Source of the DNA: Alteromonadaceae bacterium UBA2620
Lineage (GTDB): Bacteria > Pseudomonadota > Gammaproteobacteria > Enterobacterales > Alteromonadaceae
Direction: 5' to 3'
Assembly (NCBI GenBank): GCA_002339125.1
Contig: DDJQ01000087.1
Span: 1 to 6,142, forward strand
DNA length: 6,142 bases
Below are positions 6,138-6,142 of this stretch, in pieces (positions within the stretch are counted from its first letter, which is position 1; each line of letters opens with the position of its first letter). The notes below the pieces were generated by a model. The model was not told the origin of the DNA. It ran no database searches and worked only from the letters and a program-made list of their open reading frames with translations. Position numbers and translations under genes: made by a program.

Positions 6138-6142
6138 CGCTA

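Overview
The window looks like chromosomal DNA of a marine gammaproteobacterium, probably Alteromonadales. This rests on moderate GC by eye, a FecA-like TonB-dependent receptor with an 'IERITISG' N-terminal box, a YcaD-like MFS transporter and a Bax-type glucosaminidase. The taxonomic call is an inference. All recognisable genes read on the + strand.

Left part (1-1260). The window opens inside a histidine kinase and keeps only its C-terminal ATP-binding domain (2-466). A 413-base stretch follows with no convincing gene; it holds a terminator-like hairpin and a near-tandem 13-base repeat. Then comes the first third of an isopenicillin-N-synthase-like 2-oxoglutarate/Fe(II) oxygenase (880-1185), cut off before any metal-binding residue. 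Just after the break, 1196-1249 contains two nested inverted repeats of unknown origin. This part looks like an old rearrangement boundary.

Centre (1262-4884). An AT-rich promoter region with a partial Fur box precedes a complete 707-residue TonB-dependent receptor (1382-3505). After 215 bases comes a 387-residue YcaD-like MFS transporter that probably starts at TTG 3721. The pair could move a ferric chelate or siderophore across the outer and inner membranes, but the substrate cannot be read from the sequence, and the 215-base gap leaves co-transcription open.

Right part (4885-6142). A 234-base spacer carries a perfect 10-base inverted repeat, with smaller palindromes at and between its arms. 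It leads into a membrane-anchored Bax-type peptidoglycan glucosaminidase (5119-5853). The frame of this gene has no ATG, GTG or TTG until deep in the protein; a good Shine-Dalgarno sequence points to an ATT start. A hairpin follows the gene. A 39-codon ORF (6018-6137) closes the window and may be the frameshifted start of a longer gene.

No CRISPR array, tRNA, rRNA, complete insertion sequence or recognisable defence system is visible. The items most worth a second look are the ATT-started bax gene, the truncated oxygenase with its adjoining nested repeats, and the palindrome cluster upstream of bax.
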